Shown: positions 9,034 through 17,754, counted from the first letter of the stretch. The stretch: DNA of 39,617 bases from Betaproteobacteria bacterium (GCA_020346185.1 CP070775.1:3432299-3471915); one strand, 5' to 3'. Translations and numbers: made by a program. Notes: generated by a model from the letters alone, not told the origin.

Positions 9034-10467
9034 ATGTCCCCAGCGACCTTAGCCAACGTCGACGCGACGGAACTCGAAGAGCTCATATCCCGGAAATGGG
9101 ATGAAGACATCGTGCCGCGGTTGGTCGAGTACATCCGCATTCCCTGTAAGTCGCCACACTTTGATACTGACTGGGCTGCCAACGGCCACGTCGATGCGGC
9201 AGTGGCGCTGGCCGAGAAGTGGTCGCGCGATCAGCCCATACCGGGACTGAAAATCGAAGTCGTTCGCCTTGAAGGCCGCACGCCGGTGCTGTTCTTCGAG
9301 CTTGCAGGCGATGCACCCGGCACCATCTTGATGTATGGCCACCTCGACAAACAGCCGGAGATGACCGGCTGGCGCGATGGCTACGGGCCGTGGATACCGG
9401 TGCTGCATGATGGAAAACTTTATGGCCGGGGCGGTGCTGACGATGGCTACGCGATATTCGCTTCCCTGTTGGCCTTATCGGCGCTGAAAGAGCAGGATAT
9501 AGCCCATGCGCGCATCGTCGGGTTGATCGAAACCTGCGAGGAAAGCGGCAGCTACGATTTACCGCATTACCTTGATGCTTTGAAGTCACGCATCGGCGAT
9601 GTCGATCTCGTCATTGGTCTGGATTCAGGTTGTGGCAACTACGAGCAGCTGTGGGTCACCACCAGCTTGCGCGGGATGGCCGCTGGCACGTTAACAGTGG
9701 AAGTGCTCAACGAAGGTGTCCACTCGGGTGATGCCAGTGGCATTGTGCCGTCGAGCTTTCGCATCGCCCGATCGCTGCTCGATCGCATCGAAGAGTCGGA
9801 AACCGGTCACATTCTTCCCGGCGAGTTTTACTGCGAGATTCCCGCAGAGCGCAGTGAGCAGGCGATGCTGGCCGGCAAGACCCTCGGCGATGCGATGCTG
9901 ACGCGATTTCCTTTTGCCGGCAAGACGGGCCCGATGACAGACAATCATGGCCAGGCAGTGCTGAACCGCACCTGGCGTCCGTTTTTGTCCGTGGTCGGTG
10001 CCGACGGGTTGCCGGCGATCAAGGATGCCGGCAACGTGTTGCGCCCGAAGACCTCTTTGAAGCTCAGCCTCCGCATCCCTCCGTTGATTGACGGTATCCG
10101 CGCAACGCAGGACCTGAAGCGACTACTTGAAGCGGACCCGCCACATGGCGCCAGGGTGACGTTTGAGGCGGACCAGTCTGCAACCGGCTGGCATGCGCCA
10201 CCAACCGCGCCCTGGTTGAAGGAAGTCATAGGCGACGCCTCAATGCAGTTTTTTGGCAAACCGGCGATGATGATGGGCGAGGGAGGCACCATTCCGTTCA
10301 TGGCGATGCTTGGTGATTGGTTTCCCGATGCGCAGTTTCTGATAACTGGCGTGCTCGGTCCGAAGTCGAACGCGCATGGTCCGAACGAGTTTCTGCATAT
10401 TGCCTATGCGAAGAAACTGACCGCGTGTGTGGCGCAGGTGATTGCCGGGCATGCATCCCGCGCCTGA
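9034..10467 (+). CDS. M20 family metallopeptidase/amidohydrolase
   Basis: A 477-residue zinc-dependent hydrolase of peptidase family M20 (carboxypeptidase G2, carnosinase, ArgE and DapE relatives). Metal-site motifs are MYGHLDKQPE (H103, catalytic D105), GRGGADDG (bridging D136) and ETCEESGS (catalytic E169 and metal-binding E170). DSG follows near residue 200 and a conserved NAHGPNE near the C-terminus carries the last His. The length and the HLDKQPE motif fit the dipeptidase/carnosinase branch. AGGA eight bases before the ATG supports the start. It follows the GMC gene by about 96 bases and precedes the amidohydrolase by 43. It probably cleaves an amide or dipeptide-like bond in the pathway of this cluster. 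The exact substrate is not visible. Confidence 0.9.
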   Translation: MSPATLANVDATELEELISRKWDEDIVPRLVEYIRIPCKSPHFDTDWAANGHVDAAVALAEKWSRDQPIPGLKIEVVRLEGRTPVLFFELAGDAPGTILMYGHLDKQPEMTGWRDGYGPWIPVLHDGKLYGRGGADDGYAIFASLLALSALKEQDIAHARIVGLIETCEESGSYDLPHYLDALKSRIGDVDLVIGLDSGCGNYEQLWVTTSLRGMAAGTLTVEVLNEGVHSGDASGIVPSSFRIARSLLDRIEESETGHILPGEFYCEIPAERSEQAMLAGKTLGDAMLTRFPFAGKTGPMTDNHGQAVLNRTWRPFLSVVGADGLPAIKDAGNVLRPKTSLKLSLRIPPLIDGIRATQDLKRLLEADPPHGARVTFEADQSATGWHAPPTAPWLKEVIGDASMQFFGKPAMMMGEGGTIPFMAMLGDWFPDAQFLITGVLGPKSNAHGPNEFLHIAYAKKLTACVAQVIAGHASRA

Positions 10468-10510
10468 GCGAGGTTTGCGTCAAGGCGAATGCTAGAAGGC
10501 GAGCCTGGCA

Positions 10511-11344
10511 ATGCGAATCGTTGACGCGCAAATCCACCTCTGGGGAACTAGCCTGCCAAGCAACATGGCGCACCGGCAGGTGACATCATTTCGTGCAGCC
10601 GAAGCGATTGCATTGATGGACGAGGCCGGCGTCGATGCGGCCGTCATTCACCCGCCGCCGTGGGACCCCGGCGCGCATGATATCGCATTAAGAGCTGTGC
10701 GCGATCATCCGGGCCGCTTTGCGATCTTGGGTTCGCTGCCGCTCGATGATCCGGAGTCGCGAACCGGGATTGCGACCTGGCGGGAACAACCGGGCATGCT
10801 CGGTCTGCGTTATCTGTTTTTGAACCAACCGGAACGCACTTGGCTGCGTGATGGCACGCTTGACTGGCTGTGGCGCGAAGCGGAACGCGCTGGTGTCCCC
10901 ATCGCTTTGCTGGCCACCGACTCGCTGCGCGAGATCGGCGTCATCGCCGAGCGGTATCCCGGATTGAAGCTGACCATTGACCACATGGGTGGAAAGGGGG
11001 GCAACACGACGCTGAAGGATAACGCCGCGATGACGCACATGCCCGAATTGCTGAAACTGGCGAAATACCCGAATGTCTCGGTGAAGGCAACTGGTGCCCC
11101 CGGCTACTCGAGCGAAGCGTATCCGTTTCCGAAGATGCACACCTACTTAGAGCAAATCTTCGACAGCTTTGGCCCGCATCGCATGTTCTGGGGCACCGAT
11201 ATTACGAAAATGCCTTGTTCCTGGCGGCAATGCGTGACAATGTTTACCGAGGAACTGCTGTGGTTGACGGGAAAAGACAGGGAGCTTGTCATGGGCGAGG
11301 CAATTTGCAGATGGTGGGGCTGGGATCTGGCCAACCCGTCGTAA
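10511..11344 (+). CDS. Amidohydrolase family protein (TIM-barrel, COG2159/COG3618 type)
   Basis: A 277-residue metal-dependent hydrolase of the amidohydrolase superfamily. It begins MRIVDAQIHLWG, the place of the usual HxH metal motif, but the first His is Gln (QIH). Later landmarks are DAAVIHPPPW, LTIDHMGG (a conserved His at the strand end), the VSVKATG segment and the terminal MFWGTDITK with the catalytic-type Asp. Family members include 2-pyrone-4,6-dicarboxylate and lactone hydrolases and decarboxylases of aromatic catabolism. A purine-rich AGGCGAG precedes the ATG. It lies 43 bases behind the M20 gene and 74 before the dioxygenase, so co-transcription is likely. The missing His is not necessarily inactivating, since mononuclear members vary at this site. 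Confidence 0.85.
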   Translation: MRIVDAQIHLWGTSLPSNMAHRQVTSFRAAEAIALMDEAGVDAAVIHPPPWDPGAHDIALRAVRDHPGRFAILGSLPLDDPESRTGIATWREQPGMLGLRYLFLNQPERTWLRDGTLDWLWREAERAGVPIALLATDSLREIGVIAERYPGLKLTIDHMGGKGGNTTLKDNAAMTHMPELLKLAKYPNVSVKATGAPGYSSEAYPFPKMHTYLEQIFDSFGPHRMFWGTDITKMPCSWRQCVTMFTEELLWLTGKDRELVMGEAICRWWGWDLANPS

Positions 11345-11418
11345 CCAGTCGAGTACGCGACGCAGCAATCGGTCGGTTGCAACATACTGACCCAGTGCCT
11401 TTTTTGACAAACTGAGAT

Positions 11419-12282
11419 ATGAGTAAACTCCATTTCGAACCTCTACACAATTTTTTCGGCGCGCGCGTAACCGGTATCGATTTGACGGCAGTGCTTTCGG
11501 AAGCCGACATTGCAGCGGTTGTCGACGCCATGGACGAGTACTCTTTGTTGTGTTTTCCGGATCAGGATATGAACGACGAGGCTCACCTTACTTTGACCCG
11601 CCGCCTGGGGGAACCCGAGCACAATCACGTCACGCTTGGTACGACCGGCGAGATCGATTACTTCGCAACATTGGGAAACGTCATCGATGCGGAGAACAAG
11701 AAAGGCAACGCCGATCCGCACACCCGCTACCAAACCGGCAATAATCTTTGGCACTCGGATTCATCGTTCCGGCTCGTGCCGACCAAGTTCTCGATCAATC
11801 ACTCTTATGAAGCCCCGGGTGAGGGTGGGGAAACAGAGTTTGCCAGTCAGCGCGTCGCCTACGCGCGTCTGCCTGCGTCCTTGCAGGCGATGATCGACCC
11901 ATTACATGTGCTGCACGACTACGTTTTTTCCCGCAGTCAGGTCGCCCCGGTGAATCCGAATCATGCTGCGTCGTTGCCACCTGTCGAGCAAAAGCTGGTG
12001 AGAACGAATCCGGCGAATGGTCTCAAGAACTATTACGTCGGGTCACATGCACGATCGATTATCGGATTTTCCGGCACCCAAAGCCGCGAACTGATCGATG
12101 ACCTGTTGCGGAGAGCAACTGGACCAGATCAGGTGTACGCGCACAAGTGGCAGGTCGGAGATACGCTGATCTGGGACAATCGCTGCTTGCTGCACAGAGG
12201 GGCGGGGTTCGACGCAGACCGTTGGCGCCGACTGATGCGACAAACGCGAGTCCGCGGCGCCGGCCCAACGCTAAGCGAATGA
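11419..12282 (+). CDS. TauD/TfdA family Fe(II)/2-oxoglutarate-dependent dioxygenase
   Basis: A 287-residue non-heme iron dioxygenase that couples 2-oxoglutarate decarboxylation to hydroxylation, often cleaving ether, sulfonate or similar bonds. The iron triad is visible as H112 and D114 in NLWHSDSSF and H259 in LLHRGAGF. R270, eleven residues after H259, is the expected 2-oxoglutarate carboxylate ligand. These positions match TfdA (2,4-D dioxygenase) almost residue for residue, and the length is also typical. The start ATG follows a weak GAG ribosome binding site. It is the last gene of the plus-strand cluster and is followed by a strong hairpin. Activity on phenoxyacetates is possible, but many TfdA-like enzymes have unrelated substrates. 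Confidence 0.9.
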   Translation: MSKLHFEPLHNFFGARVTGIDLTAVLSEADIAAVVDAMDEYSLLCFPDQDMNDEAHLTLTRRLGEPEHNHVTLGTTGEIDYFATLGNVIDAENKKGNADPHTRYQTGNNLWHSDSSFRLVPTKFSINHSYEAPGEGGETEFASQRVAYARLPASLQAMIDPLHVLHDYVFSRSQVAPVNPNHAASLPPVEQKLVRTNPANGLKNYYVGSHARSIIGFSGTQSRELIDDLLRRATGPDQVYAHKWQVGDTLIWDNRCLLHRGAGFDADRWRRLMRQTRVRGAGPTLSE

Positions 12283-12337
12283 GCTTTGTAGTCTTGGGTC
12301 GTCAGACATCGTCAGACTGTCCCGATTTGACTGCAGT

Positions 12338-12374
12338 CAACACAGTGGCACCCCAGGGGGGCACCACTGTGTTG
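12338..12374. terminator. Hairpin between convergent genes, probable bidirectional terminator
   Basis: Perfect 11-base inverted repeat: caacacagtgg at 12338-12348 and ccactgtgttg at 12364-12374, around a 15-base loop. It lies between the stop of the TfdA-like gene (plus) and the stop of the PilZ gene (minus), where a shared terminator is expected. No long T-run follows on either side, so intrinsic termination may be weak. Confidence 0.55.
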
Positions 12375-12435
12375 CCGTCAAAATAGAGAACAAACGGGCG
12401 TTCGAAGAAAGCTGGTCTTGCTGAGCCGTTTTTTC

Positions 12436-13164
12436 CTAGAAGTCGACCGTGAAAGCCTGTAGCAGGTCAGAGAATTCCCTCGGCCGGGAAGCGAGACTGA
12501 AGCCGATGCGATGCATGAGCTTGCCACCGGCACCTGGCGTCACGCCGGCATTTCGTGTCTCCAGGTCAACCAGAACGCGTTTTCCGTCGCCGAGTTGGAT
12601 GAGGCAATTGTAAATCAGGGTCCCGGGGGGCAATTTGGGGTCTGCTTTGAGGCCAATCACTCCGATTCCGGCGGTACTCATGTCGGCGAGCTGCCCCTCC
12701 ACCTTGCGCCCATCGGGAAGACTAAATCGCACCAGCGGTGCCGAGACTTGCGGAATCTTGATACGCTGATGCTGCCGACGATCGGTCTGGACGAGGCGGT
12801 CCGGAATTGGAACATGAAAAGCGGGTTTGCCGCTGAGCAGCACGTCGCGCACACGCGGCCCGGTGAATTGCAGCTTGCCTGAATTGTTTTCTACCGAGAA
12901 TTGCACTTCCTGACTACGGAGTAAACGGGAGTTTGCTCCCTTGTGATCTCCATATTCGAAATAGACTCGGTCGAGATCGGAATTGAGTTGCAGCGCACGC
13001 GATATGATCGCTCTCTCTTCGTTTGAGTAGTGAACCGAGATGGGTTGATCTTTGCGGACGAAGCGGTCCAGTATTTCGATAATTTGGTTGCGGGACCAAA
13101 AAAGGCGGGAGCCTGCAGCATCGGCGTTGTATCTGTCGCTGTTAGTAGTGGATTGGATATGCAT
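12436..13164 (-). CDS. ycgR: Cyclic-di-GMP-binding flagellar brake protein (YcgR, PilZ domain)
   Basis: A 242-residue protein with the two-part layout of YcgR: an N-terminal YcgR domain (residues about 20-122) and a C-terminal PilZ domain. The PilZ c-di-GMP motif is present as RQHQR (RxxxR, R130 and R134) and DMSTAG (D/NxSxxG, residues 161-166). YcgR binds c-di-GMP and acts on the flagellar motor or stator, slowing swimming and favouring surface growth, so the organism is probably flagellated. An AGGAGG lies about 14 bases before the ATG, rather far. In-frame stops just upstream fix the start. Neighbours are not flagellar genes, so the gene stands alone here, convergent with the dioxygenase cluster. 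Confidence 0.85.
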   Translation of the reverse strand: MHIQSTTNSDRYNADAAGSRLFWSRNQIIEILDRFVRKDQPISVHYSNEERAIISRALQLNSDLDRVYFEYGDHKGANSRLLRSQEVQFSVENNSGKLQFTGPRVRDVLLSGKPAFHVPIPDRLVQTDRRQHQRIKIPQVSAPLVRFSLPDGRKVEGQLADMSTAGIGVIGLKADPKLPPGTLIYNCLIQLGDGKRVLVDLETRNAGVTPGAGGKLMHRIGFSLASRPREFSDLLQAFTVDF

Positions 13165-13465
13165 AGTTGGTTTTTACTCCTCCTGAACGGATACATGTGA
13201 CATCCGCTTACGCCAACTGCAAGTGATATGCCGGCGGTTGGCCTCCTTGCAAATCAACTAGATGCGGCTCGACCGCCTTCCATAGTGTCGCCGGGCGATG
13301 ACAACCGACCAATCGACGGTGTGAATTTGACGCGTTCACCGAGCCATGCGCCGCAACGCGGATACGCGTGAGCCTTCGCGGCCTCTATAATGACTGCATG
13401 GGCGGGGTGCCCTTGTGTTGGGCTCGTGTTCCATGCCACTTCCTGAGTTCTGCGTTACCACGCAT
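13165..13465. other. Divergent intergenic region upstream of ycgR and the Nudix-MBL gene
   Basis: About 300 bases that must carry promoters for both flanking genes. An imperfect palindrome (gccaac...gttggc, roughly 13212-13242) could be an operator but is not similar to a site I can name. No gene is recognised, although in-frame extension of the downstream gene back to 13415 or 13433 is possible. Confidence 0.35.
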
Positions 13466-15133
13466 ATGACCCATCAACCCGTTACGCCGCGGCCCGCGGC
13501 GACGCTGATCCTCGTTCGCGACGCCTCGCACGGGCTGGAGGTTTTGCTCGCCAAACGTACCCATCTCGCCGATTTTGCTGGTGGGGCGTACGTCTTCCCA
13601 GGTGGCGCCGTCGACAGCGCCGATCATGCGCCGGAACTTGCTGCACTTGCGTCCGGCATTGATGATGTGGAAGCAAGCAAACGCCTGGGCGTCAAGCACG
13701 GTGGCATTGGCTATTGGATTGCGGCTATTCGGGAATGCTTCGAAGAAGCAGGACTGTTGTTCGCGCATAATCGCGACGAAGTGTTGATCGACATCGATGA
13801 ACATACGGCGCAGCATTTTGGCTCTGCGCGCAGAGCGCTGGCGGCGGGTGAGGCGTCGCTATTGCACCTGCTGCAGTCAAACAATTTACGTTTGGCGGCG
13901 GATCGGTTGCATTACTACAGTCACTGGATCACCGGAGCCGGGCGACCGCGTCGCTACGACACGAGATTTTTTCTGGCCGAGGCGCCGGCGAGGCAAACAC
14001 CATCGCATGATGGTGAAGAGTTGGTGAACCATTTGTGGATCCAGCCGGCGGAGGCGATCGAGCTTAGCACTCGTGGTGAAATCAGCTTGATGTTTCCAAC
14101 CCTGAAGACGCTCGAGAGCATTTCAAAGCTACGAGATGTGGCAGCGGCGGTCGAATTTGCGAACTCGCCGCGTCCGGCGCGACCGATGAGCCCGCGTGCC
14201 GGGATCGGAAAGAGCGGGAAAAAATTATTGGTGCCCGGTGACTTTGCCTATGCCGAATTGGGCAAGCTCGATCCAGAACACAAGGGCACAGCGTCATACG
14301 AGATTGTTCCCGGCAAGGTGGTGCGAGTGTCGGATCGCGTGCGGAGAATCACCGCGTCGAACCCGAGCGTGATGACGGGGCCAGGCACCAACACATACCT
14401 CATCGGCGATGCGTCGACGGGTGTCGCGGTGATTGACCCCGGGCCGCTGGACGAAGACCACGTCGCGGGCATCATCGACGCGGCAGCGGGGCCGATTCGC
14501 TGGATCCTGTGTACGCATACGCATGTCGACCATTCGCCAGGCGCGGCGCTGCTCAAGGAACGAACGCGGGCCACTACTTTCGGGATGCTTGCCAAGTACA
14601 AGGAAAGGCAGGATCAATCTTTTGTGCCGGATCATGCGGTGGTGGACGGTGAACGTCTTCCCGTCGCGGGCGTGACACTACGCGTGTTGCACACGCCGGG
14701 ACATGCCTCCAATCAGCTTTGCTTTCTGCTGGAAGGAGAGCGCATGTTGTTTACCGGTGATCACATCATGCAGGGCTCAACAGTGGTGATCAATCCGCCT
14801 GATGGAAACATGTCGGATTACTTCGCGTCGTTACAGCGACTGTTCAAAGAAGATCTCGACTGGCTTGCGCCGGGTCACGGTTTTCTGATGGAGCAACCGC
14901 GTGAGATGGTCGAGCGCCTGGTTGTGCATCGGCGCGCGCGCGAAAACAAAGTCGTGAACGCGTTGCGCGACGTTGGCCCCGGCAGTGTGGAGGCACTCGT
15001 GGCCACGGTTTATGACGACACACCGGAAAGAATGCACCGTTTGGCCATGCGTTCGCTGCTTGCGCATTTGCACAAGCTCGAGGCTGAGGGGCGAGCGAGA
15101 CACGGCGAGGGCGTTTGGGAATTTACCGAATAA
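13466..15133 (+). CDS. Nudix hydrolase - MBL-fold (LACTB2-like) fusion protein
   Basis: A two-enzyme fusion of about 555 residues. The N-terminal half (1-220) is a Nudix domain with a split Nudix box: PGGAVD at 45-50, then an insertion of about 35 residues, then RECFEEAGLLF at 89-99. This resembles the NUDT19-type insertion. The C-terminal half is a metallo-beta-lactamase domain with THTHVDHSPGA (H351, H353, D355, H356), TPGHASNQ and TGDHIMQGS, followed by a winged-helix-like tail, as in LACTB2-type endoribonucleases. Nudix domains cleave nucleoside diphosphates linked to another moiety, including CoA, and LACTB2 relatives hydrolyse RNA or thioesters. The start at 13466 (MTHQPV) fits the domain boundary. 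In-frame ATGs exist at 13415 and 13433, none with a strong ribosome binding site. Its last 124 bases are overlapped antisense by the next gene. Confidence 0.85.
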   Translation: MTHQPVTPRPAATLILVRDASHGLEVLLAKRTHLADFAGGAYVFPGGAVDSADHAPELAALASGIDDVEASKRLGVKHGGIGYWIAAIRECFEEAGLLFAHNRDEVLIDIDEHTAQHFGSARRALAAGEASLLHLLQSNNLRLAADRLHYYSHWITGAGRPRRYDTRFFLAEAPARQTPSHDGEELVNHLWIQPAEAIELSTRGEISLMFPTLKTLESISKLRDVAAAVEFANSPRPARPMSPRAGIGKSGKKLLVPGDFAYAELGKLDPEHKGTASYEIVPGKVVRVSDRVRRITASNPSVMTGPGTNTYLIGDASTGVAVIDPGPLDEDHVAGIIDAAAGPIRWILCTHTHVDHSPGAALLKERTRATTFGMLAKYKERQDQSFVPDHAVVDGERLPVAGVTLRVLHTPGHASNQLCFLLEGERMLFTGDHIMQGSTVVINPPDGNMSDYFASLQRLFKEDLDWLAPGHGFLMEQPREMVERLVVHRRARENKVVNALRDVGPGSVEALVATVYDDTPERMHRLAMRSLLAHLHKLEAEGRARHGEGVWEFTE

Positions 15134-15588
15134 GCCGAGGCTGTATTTTGCAACCAGATTGCCGGAGTTGCGTGAAGCGCGTCCTCGCCCCAACCAGCGG
15201 CAAGTACCGCATCGGTGTCGGACTTGGTCACCCGTGCGGGTTCGACGCTGAGCTTTAGAACGAAACTCAGTACCGGTCTTAGCCGGTCGTCTACGGCGGT
15301 GGCACCATCAACATTCTTGATCAAACCTTCAATCAGCTCGGGTGCCACAGCAAAAGCCTCAGCACCTGCGAGATGTGCGCCATAGCAGAACTGGCAGACG
15401 TTTAGGCCAAAGGTACATTCTGCAATCAGTTCGCGTTCTGCCACGGAAAAAGGCGACTCACCCCGCATCAGGTCCTGTGTGAAGTTTTCGAGGGGTGCAT
15501 AGCGCGCGGCCTGGCGGGCCATGACATCGCGAACTGTGGCACTGTCGTTCAAATGATCACAAAAAGGCATGATGATCTCGTATGGCAT
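15010..15588 (-). CDS. Carboxymuconolactone decarboxylase/AhpD-like peroxidase-related protein, truncated at the 3' end
   Basis: The first 145 residues look like a peroxidase-related CMD-family protein. The redox motif CQFCYGAH (C65, C68, H72) is preceded by a conserved ERELIAE helix, and GWGEDALH marks the penultimate helix. Family members are alkylhydroperoxidase-like, using the CxxC pair and the His. After DALHA, the expected last helix (an FNFMNRxVxGLG-type sequence) is missing. The remaining 40 or so codons are the antisense of the Nudix-MBL gene and are rich in Ser, Pro and Arg. The gene therefore lost its true end and now reads through the 3' end of its convergent neighbour until a chance stop. 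AGGAGA five bases before the ATG supports the start. The CxxC site remains, so partial function is possible, but decay is more likely. Confidence 0.7.
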   Translation of the reverse strand: MPYEIIMPFCDHLNDSATVRDVMARQAARYAPLENFTQDLMRGESPFSVAERELIAECTFGLNVCQFCYGAHLAGAEAFAVAPELIEGLIKNVDGATAVDDRLRPVLSFVLKLSVEPARVTKSDTDAVLAAGWGEDALHATPAIWLQNTASAYSVNSQTPSPCLARPSASSLCKCASSERMAKRCILSGVSS

Positions 15589-15671
15589 CGGTCTCCTGAT
15601 GAATGCCTAGACTTAAGGCGATGCTGTCGCGTGCGCGAAGCGTTCCCAGGCGGCCCGTAGCGCGATCTACT

Positions 15672-16832
15672 CTACCGATCGCGTCTGTGCATTTTCCATC
15701 GCACAGCTCCTACACCGCCACTGAAGACCAGCACCGCCATCGTCCAGAACATCGCTGCGGCGCCAAGCACCGAGCCGAAGGCGCCGAAGATGAGCGGCAG
15801 CACCACCTGGTTTGCGTGAATAATGGTCAATCGCACGCCCAGCACCTCGCCAATCCGGCCTTCCGGTGAACGGGAGTGGACCAGCGACATGATATTGGGT
15901 TGTGCCGCACCCAGTCCCAAACCGAGCAGGAAAGCAGTCGCCATCATCGGCGCGCCCGAGGAGAACATCGGAAACAGCGTGAAGGCCAGCGCTGCCGAGA
16001 ACATTGTGTAAATGAGCACCTGCCATTCGGTAAACCGTCGCGCAAGCACAGGCATGGCCAGGCGGATGACGAAAGTCGCAAGCGCGAAACTGCCTAGCAC
16101 GAAACCGATCTCGGAGGCTGACAGGCCAACTTGCGTGCCGTACACCGGAATCACGAAGGATTGCAGATCCCAGCACATCGAGATTAGCGCGGTCGCGATC
16201 AGAATATGGCGCAATTCGGTGTGCCTGAAAAGTTCGACTGGATGCATGGGTCTTGGCGGTTTCACCGTGCCATGCCGTGACGGCATCAGGCCGCGGCTGG
16301 TCCAGACCGTCACCACTGCCAGCAATGCGACAACGACCAGTGCGCCAAACGTGGCTCGATGGCCTAACGCGTCGATGAGTATCCCGCTCAAAACCGGGCC
16401 CGTGAAACCGGACACCGAAACGCCCAGAGCGAATGCGGAGAAAGCAGCGGGTCGGCGGGCGGGGTCGGCGCGCTCGCCGATGAGTTGCTGGATCGAGATC
16501 ATCACCAGGGTCAGCCCGGTGCCGATGAGTGTGGCCGCGACCAGCAAAGGCGCCAGGTCGGCAGCCTCGTAAGAGAATATCCACGGCAGCAGCGCGCCGC
16601 CGAGGATCAGTAGGGTTCCTATCATTGTCGGGCGTAACGGTCCCACCGCGTCGAGCCAACGGCCGGAGCGCACCGAGATCAGCATCGGCACCAGCGAGAA
16701 CAGCGCCAAAATTACACCTACGGTGAAGGCCGATGTCTGGTTCGCCAACGCGTAAAGCGAGGCAGTCATGCGCGCGGCGACGAATACCATGTGCGCCAGC
16801 ACGGCGATCGAAATGAGTCTAAGCAGAATCAT
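15672..16832 (-). CDS. MFS family transporter
   Basis: A 386-residue hydrophobic protein with about 12 predicted membrane helices and the general layout of the major facilitator superfamily. The loop between helices 2 and 3 carries SVRSGRWLDAVGP, corresponding to the GxxxD(R/K)xGR-type motif A in degenerate form. Helix 5 has the glycine/proline-rich GFTGPVLSG antiporter-like motif. A second frame on the same strand (15667-16659) is a shadow and is rich in Arg and His. The gene diverges from the alpha/beta hydrolase with only about 58 bases between starts, so the two may share a control region and a substrate. Export of a drug-like or catabolic compound is plausible but unproven. Confidence 0.87.
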   Translation of the reverse strand: MILLRLISIAVLAHMVFVAARMTASLYALANQTSAFTVGVILALFSLVPMLISVRSGRWLDAVGPLRPTMIGTLLILGGALLPWIFSYEAADLAPLLVAATLIGTGLTLVMISIQQLIGERADPARRPAAFSAFALGVSVSGFTGPVLSGILIDALGHRATFGALVVVALLAVVTVWTSRGLMPSRHGTVKPPRPMHPVELFRHTELRHILIATALISMCWDLQSFVIPVYGTQVGLSASEIGFVLGSFALATFVIRLAMPVLARRFTEWQVLIYTMFSAALAFTLFPMFSSGAPMMATAFLLGLGLGAAQPNIMSLVHSRSPEGRIGEVLGVRLTIIHANQVVLPLIFGAFGSVLGAAAMFWTMAVLVFSGGVGAVRWKMHRRDR

Positions 16833-16890
16833 TGTGTTTGAAGTTTAGAATGAGCGCACACTGACCACATACTCCGTGAAGAGAACGACC

Positions 16891-17700
16891 ATGTCCAATA
16901 TCGAACTGAACCTGGTGGATCACGGTCAGGGCGAGCCCGCGATCATTTTCATTCACGGGTTTACATGCAACCTGTCCAACTGGAACGAACAATTGTCGGG
17001 CCTGTCGGGCGGTCACCGTTGCGTCGCCGTTGATCTGCCCGGGCATGGTGCCTCGGCTGCACCCCGAGAGGCAACTGTGGAGACCTTGGCAGAAGCGGTC
17101 AACGATAGGCTTGACCGTTTGAAACTGAACGAGGTGGTGGTTGTCGGACACAGTATGGGCTGTCGCCTGGTTTCGGAAACGTACAACCAGTCGCCCGGTC
17201 GCGTTCGGGGGGTTGTCTACGTTGACGGTAGCATGGTGGCAGTTGGCGATCCGGACGAAGCGGTAAGAAAAATGATCGGATCGCTTGACCGTATTGGCAT
17301 GGCAGATTTCATCGAACGACTCTACGAGGGCTTTTACGTCGAGAGCACGCCGGCCAAGGTTCGCAACTTCGTGAATGCCGGGATGACAAGCATAGATATG
17401 GACTTTGCCAGGGAGCTTTGGCTCAACGTTGTGCGCTGGGATGCGTCACGCTCCCGCGCGGCGTTGGCGGCCATCGAGGTGCCGGCATTGGCGATTCAGT
17501 CCACGTACCTCGATACCAACCTGAAGCGTGTGTCGATTGTGCACGGTCAGACAACACCGTGGATTGACGCGGTAGCGAATGCCGTGAAAGACGTAACTGT
17601 CGTGGTGATTGAAGGAGTGGGCCATTTTCCGATGCTCGAAGCGGCCCGCGAGACAAATGATGCAATTTCGAATTTCGTGCGTCGAGTGGCGACCGGTTAG
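16891..17700 (+). CDS. Alpha/beta hydrolase
   Basis: A cytoplasmic alpha/beta hydrolase of about 269 residues. Visible landmarks are the oxyanion-hole IHGFTCNLSNW near residue 22, the GHGAS segment, the nucleophile elbow VGHSMG (S88) and the catalytic His in VEGVGHFPMLE-like sequence (IEGVGHFPM, H245). The preferred start is ATG 16891, preceded by GAAGAGA. An in-frame GTG at 16876 would add five residues. Such enzymes hydrolyse esters, lactones, carbon-carbon bonds or epoxides. The sequence does not say which. It is divergent from the MFS gene and is followed, on the opposite strand, by the epimerase pseudogene. Confidence 0.88.
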   Translation: MSNIELNLVDHGQGEPAIIFIHGFTCNLSNWNEQLSGLSGGHRCVAVDLPGHGASAAPREATVETLAEAVNDRLDRLKLNEVVVVGHSMGCRLVSETYNQSPGRVRGVVYVDGSMVAVGDPDEAVRKMIGSLDRIGMADFIERLYEGFYVESTPAKVRNFVNAGMTSIDMDFARELWLNVVRWDASRSRAALAAIEVPALAIQSTYLDTNLKRVSIVHGQTTPWIDAVANAVKDVTVVVIEGVGHFPMLEAARETNDAISNFVRRVATG

Positions 17701-17754
17701 TTTCGCGCGAACTCCCGCATGGTTCTGCTATTGCTACTACGTTTGCCACAACTA

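Noticed and set aside
15667..16659. 330-codon minus-strand frame overlapping the MFS gene on the same strand
   Set aside because: The alternative frame gives a hydrophobic 12-helix transporter with MFS motifs. This one is Arg/His/Asp-rich without any domain.
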